NCBI GenBank assembly: GCA_028284125.1
Contig: JANQSI010000013.1
Coordinates: 186,001 to 250,000 of the forward strand
From: Cyclobacteriaceae bacterium
GTDB lineage: Bacteria > Bacteroidota > Bacteroidia > Cytophagales > Cyclobacteriaceae
Length of the DNA stretch: 64,000 nucleotides
Reading direction: 5' to 3'
The notes below the pieces were generated by a model. It ran no database searches. It saw only the letters and a program-made list of their open reading frames with translations, and had not been told where the DNA came from. Position numbers and translations under genes: made by a program. Of this stretch, positions 61,046 through 64,000 are shown in pieces. Every line of letters starts with the position of its first letter. Positions within the stretch are counted from its first letter, which is position 1.

Positions 61046-62160
61046 AGAAGAACATTACAATATTGCCCGGAGACGGAATTGGACCAGAGGTAATGGACCA
61101 GGCAATCAAAGTGATTGAAGCTGTCAACAGTACTTTCAATCACGATTTCAAATTGCATAAAGCGTTGATGGGCGCTGTAAGCATCGATGCAACTGGTGAA
61201 GCAATCACTGATAAGACATTGGAGAAATGTGAAAACAGCGATGCGGTTTTACTAGGTGCCATTGGCGACCCAAAGTATGACAACAATCCGGAACTAAAGG
61301 TCCGGCCTGAACAAGGGCTTTTAAAACTGAGAAAAACATTAGAACTCTTCTCGAACATCCGTCCGATCACCACTTACGATATTCTGAAAGATGTTTCCCC
61401 GTTAAAGAATCAACTACTTGAGAATGTTGATCTTGTTATTTACCGCGAACTGACTGGTGGAATTTATTTTGGAGAAAAGAAGAAATCCGAAGATGGAACA
61501 AGCGCGTCTGACTTGTGCAGTTATTCTTCTCATGAAATTTCAAGGATTGCCTACCAAGCATTTGAAGCAGCCTCCAACAGGAGAAAAAAACTAACACTTG
61601 TAGACAAGGCAAACGTTCTCGAGACGTCCAGACTTTGGAGAAAAGTGATTCAGGATATTAGCAAAGAATATCCGCAAGTAGAAGTTGATTACATGTTTGT
61701 CGACAATGCAGCGATGCAAGTCATGCTAGCACCGTCCAGTTTTGATGTGATCTTGACTGAAAACATGTTCGGAGATATCATTTCCGACCTTGCAAGTGTA
61801 ATCACAGGTTCACTTGGTATGCTTGCTTCAGCATCAGTCGGAAATAAAACGGCATTGTTCGAACCGATTCATGGTTCCTATCCGCAAGCAAAAGGTCTTG
61901 ACATTGCAAACCCGATGGCGACCATTCTTTCAGTTGCTATGATGTACGACCATTTCAAACTTTTCGAGGAAGCAGACTTGATAAGAAAAGGAGTGAATTG
62001 GGCCATAGAAAATAACATCGTGACGCAGGACATAGCAGGCGAAGCAGAAGCTCAGCCATGCTCTAAAGTAGGAGATTTGATTGCCTGTTTTCTTGAAGAA
62101 CAAGGAAACGTGGAAATGAAAAATGATTCAATCAACATGTCATTAAACACCATTATATAG
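61042..62160 (+). CDS. leuB: 3-isopropylmalate dehydrogenase
   Basis: The 372-residue enzyme oxidatively decarboxylates 3-isopropylmalate with NAD+. Motifs are ILPGDGIGPEVM, RPEQGLLKLRK, YRELTGGIYFG, DKANVLETSRLWRK, DVILTENMFGDIISD, GSLGMLASASVG and EPIHGSYPQ. It ends the leu operon; a terminator lies 72 bases further on. Confidence 0.97.
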   Translation: MKKNITILPGDGIGPEVMDQAIKVIEAVNSTFNHDFKLHKALMGAVSIDATGEAITDKTLEKCENSDAVLLGAIGDPKYDNNPELKVRPEQGLLKLRKTLELFSNIRPITTYDILKDVSPLKNQLLENVDLVIYRELTGGIYFGEKKKSEDGTSASDLCSYSSHEISRIAYQAFEAASNRRKKLTLVDKANVLETSRLWRKVIQDISKEYPQVEVDYMFVDNAAMQVMLAPSSFDVILTENMFGDIISDLASVITGSLGMLASASVGNKTALFEPIHGSYPQAKGLDIANPMATILSVAMMYDHFKLFEEADLIRKGVNWAIENNIVTQDIAGEAEAQPCSKVGDLIACFLEEQGNVEMKNDSINMSLNTII

Positions 62161-62231
62161 ACAACAAAAAAACCCAAAATACAACTCGAAGTGATTTCTC
62201 ATAACGACTGAGTTGCGTTAAACAATGTGGT

Positions 62232-62262
62232 CCCTTCTCTCTCGCAGAGAAGGGATTTTTTA
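62232..62262 (+). terminator. Terminator of the leu operon
   Basis: CCCTTCTCT pairs with AGAGAAGGG around CTCGC and is followed by ATTTTTT. Confidence 0.9.
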
Positions 62263-62277
62263 GAAACCAGAAAAATT

Positions 62278-62309
62278 TTGACAAATAATTTAAAAATGAT
62301 ATAGCTTTG
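62278..62309 (+). promoter_or_regulatory. Promoter of ilvD and its leader
   Basis: TTG (62278-62280) is followed after 21 bases by TAGCTTTG (62302-62309), a perfect TAnnTTTG -7 element. It lies between the leu terminator and the branched-chain leader peptide. Confidence 0.75.
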
Positions 62310-62346
62310 GAAAACCTTAAAACAAATCGAAGGCTACAACCAAGAA

Positions 62347-62412
62347 ATGAAAAATATACTTTCAAATATCCTTGTGATCATTAACGTCATTATCATCTAC
62401 GATATGAGTTGA
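62347..62412 (+). CDS. Ile/Val/Leu-rich leader peptide of the ilvD attenuator
   Basis: The 21-codon ORF starts MKNILSNILVIINVIIIYD. It holds seven Ile, two Val and two Leu codons, mostly in one run. Its stop codon lies inside GAGTTGAGAAGG, which is the exact complement of CCTTCTCAACTC in the following terminator. This is the classical branched-chain leader arrangement: stalling at Ile or Val codons frees the antiterminator, and full translation covers it. The peptide is probably non-functional. Confidence 0.92.
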   Translation: MKNILSNILVIINVIIIYDMS

Positions 62413-62467
62413 GAAGGATATTTGATAAAAATATTAGAACCCTTCTCAACTCGAGAAGGGTTTTTTT
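62406..62467 (+). promoter_or_regulatory. ilvD transcription attenuator
   Basis: The terminator stem is AACCCTTCTC (62438-62447) with GAGAAGGGTT, ending in seven T. The competing antiterminator pairs 62406-62417 with 62441-62452, 12 perfect base pairs. The two folds are mutually exclusive and the choice depends on ribosome position on the leader ORF. Confidence 0.92.
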
Positions 62468-62482
62468 ATGCTCAAAATTCAA

Positions 62483-64000
62483 ATGGAAGAATTAAACAAA
62501 TACAGCAAAGCAGTCACTCAGGACCCAACGCAACCTGCGGCGCAGGCAATGCTCCACGCCATTGGACTAACCGATGATGATTTCAAGAAACCATTGGTTG
62601 GCGTTGCTAGCACAGGTTATGAAGGGAATCCCTGCAACATGCACCTGAATGGGCTCGCTGAGCATGTAAAGAAAGGAATCAATGATTCAGAAGGTGTAGG
62701 TCTGATCTTCAATACAATTGGCGTCAGTGACGGGATATCCATGGGAACCCCAGGAATGAGATACTCGCTTCCATCTCGTGACATCATTGCCGATTCAATG
62801 GAGACAGTCGTTCAGGGAATGAGTTATGATGGAATGGTTACTGTTGTTGGCTGTGATAAAAATATGCCTGGCGCATTAATGGCGATGCTTCGTCTCGATC
62901 GACCTTCTGTAATGGTTTATGGTGGAACGATTGCGTCTGGTTGCTTGAACGACAAGAAATTGGATGTCGTATCCGCGTTTGAAGCCTGGGGTGAAAAAGT
63001 AGCAGGTAAGATAGATGAAGCTCAATTCAAAAAGGTGATCCAAAATGCTTGTCCAGGAGCTGGTGCGTGCGGTGGAATGTACACCGCAAATACTATGGCA
63101 TCCGCGATTGAAGCGATGGGAATGGCACTCCCCTACAATTCTTCCAATCCAGCCGTAAGCCAGGAAAAAGTTGATGAATGCGAAGAAGCTGGAAAAGCAA
63201 CCATGAACTTATTGCGTCTTGGACTTAAACCTTCAGATATCGTTTCCAAAAAATCATTGGAGAACGCCATTACGATGGTAACTGTATTAGGCGGTTCAAC
63301 CAACGCAGTTCTTCATTTTCTCGCCATTGCAGATGCCGCGGGAATAGAATTCACATTAAAAGATTTTCAACGAATAAGTGATAATACGCCATTTCTTGCA
63401 GACCTAAAACCAAGTGGCAAGTTCCTAATGGAAGACGTCCATGAAATTGGAGGAGTGCCAGCGGTAATGAAATTCCTATTGGAAAAAGGAATGCTTCATG
63501 GCGACTGCCTAACGGTCACAGGCAAAACCGTCGCAGGGAATCTATCAACCGTTCCTTCAATGACTGAAGGACAAAAGGTAGTTAGAGATCTTTCAGACCC
63601 AATAAAACCAACAGGCCATATCACCATTTTGCATGGGAATCTTGCAACAGAAGGTGCAGTCGCAAAAATCACTGGAAAAGAAGGCCTTCAATTCAAAGGA
63701 AAAGCCAAAGTCTTTGATGGAGAGTTTGCAGCAAATGAAGGAATCAAAAACGGGGAAATCGAAAAAGGTGATGTAGTTGTTATCCGATATGAAGGTCCAA
63801 AAGGAGGTCCAGGAATGCCAGAGATGTTGAAGCCCACAGCGGCCATTATGGGAGCTGGATTAGGAAATGATGTAGCGCTAATTACAGACGGACGGTTTTC
63901 TGGAGGCACACATGGATTTGTCGTAGGACACATAACTCCAGAAGCGCAAAATGGCGGCAACATCGCCCTAGTAAAAGATGGAGATGCCATCACAATCGAT
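62483..64000 (+). CDS. ilvD: Dihydroxy-acid dehydratase (3' partial)
   Basis: The frame is open to the window edge (506 codons, against about 560 expected). It has [40 protein letters not shown] and [15 protein letters not shown], which include the iron-sulfur cysteines and the catalytic region of IlvD. It makes the 2-oxoacid precursors of valine, isoleucine and leucine. The ATG at 62483 (MEELNKYS) is chosen over one at 62468, which directly abuts the U-tract of the attenuator. Other ilv genes probably follow. Confidence 0.95.
   Translation, partial: MEELNKYSKAVTQDPTQPAAQAMLHAIGLTDDDFKKPLVGVASTGYEGNPCNMHLNGLAEHVKKGINDSEGVGLIFNTIGVSDGISMGTPGMRYSLPSRDIIADSMETVVQGMSYDGMVTVVGCDKNMPGALMAMLRLDRPSVMVYGGTIASGCLNDKKLDVVSAFEAWGEKVAGKIDEAQFKKVIQNACPGAGACGGMYTANTMASAIEAMGMALPYNSSNPAVSQEKVDECEEAGKATMNLLRLGLKPSDIVSKKSLENAITMVTVLGGSTNAVLHFLAIADAAGIEFTLKDFQRISDNTPFLADLKPSGKFLMEDVHEIGGVPAVMKFLLEKGMLHGDCLTVTGKTVAGNLSTVPSMTEGQKVVRDLSDPIKPTGHITILHGNLATEGAVAKITGKEGLQFKGKAKVFDGEFAANEGIKNGEIEKGDVVVIRYEGPKGGPGMPEMLKPTAAIMGAGLGNDVALITDGRFSGGTHGFVVGHITPEAQNGGNIALVKDGDAITID

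Noticed and set aside
1-64000. CRISPR arrays, restriction, toxin-antitoxin or defence systems
   Set aside because: No regularly spaced direct repeats, Cas, methyltransferase, Abi or TA-like genes were found. The HEPN-like domain here is fused to a metabolic enzyme and is not paired with a nucleotidyltransferase.

Overview
The window looks like chromosome from a marine-type Bacteroidetes, most likely of the order Cytophagales. Several things point there: promoters of the TTG-N19-21-TAnnTTTG type, a SusC/SusD outer-membrane pair, a type IX secretion C-terminal sorting domain, a DUF2795 protein, many TTG/GTG starts, and about 40 % GC. I see no insertion sequence, prophage, CRISPR array or rRNA. 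This is core and metabolic chromosome, with its main interest in regulation.

Layout. 1-3.2 kb: the end of a metallo-beta-lactamase-fold gene, a TolB-like beta-propeller protein, a LysR regulator, and a divergent small gene of unknown function. 3.2-11.1 kb: an amidohydrolase lipoprotein, an M19 dipeptidase, a secreted cyclophilin, an alpha/beta-hydrolase lipoprotein, a PAS sensor kinase with a receiver-only partner, and RidA. 11.1-15.1 kb: an S41-like secreted protein, a dicarboxylate/amino-acid symporter and an aminotransferase. 15.2-23.9 kb: a sulfur superoperon on the minus strand. It runs metX, rhodanese, hom and a sulfhydrylase, then sulfite reductase, cobA, met8-like, cysH and DUF2061. 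Its first half is preceded by a SAM riboswitch and a 37-codon leader ORF ending in six Cys codons. Its second half is preceded by a Cys-rich leader peptide and an intrinsic terminator. 24.0-30.6 kb: a DabAB inorganic-carbon uptake operon led by two unknown small genes, with two further unknown genes running the other way. 30.6-34.5 kb: two tRNA-Leu genes, two membrane proteins, and the ergothioneine genes egtB-egtD. 34.5-41.2 kb: ettA, a DUF349 protein, DUF2795, a tail-fibre-chaperone protein with a T9SS cargo protein, and ispD. 41.4-53.6 kb: susCD, queA, an ABC permease, recA, an interrupted small gene, an aminopeptidase, a PhoB/PhoR-like system, and an RluA-family enzyme. 53.6-56.2 kb: rplM-rpsI-rpsB-tsf. 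57.9-64 kb: leuACDB, then ilvD behind a classical Ile/Val leader-peptide attenuator; ilvD runs off the end.

Two regulatory themes stand out. First, four transcription units share one operator, an ATAA-type left arm, N17, then TTATGAA. Three of them also have a Bacteroidetes -7 element exactly 10 nt after it. The units are the small gene next to lysR, the dab operon, and the two unknown genes beside dab. This defines a candidate LysR-controlled inorganic-carbon regulon with two small paralogous pairs as new components. Second, sulfur and branched-chain amino acid genes are governed by translated leaders. One of these is a tandem SAM riboswitch plus poly-Cys upstream ORF, which would let one transcript read both SAM and charged tRNA-Cys.
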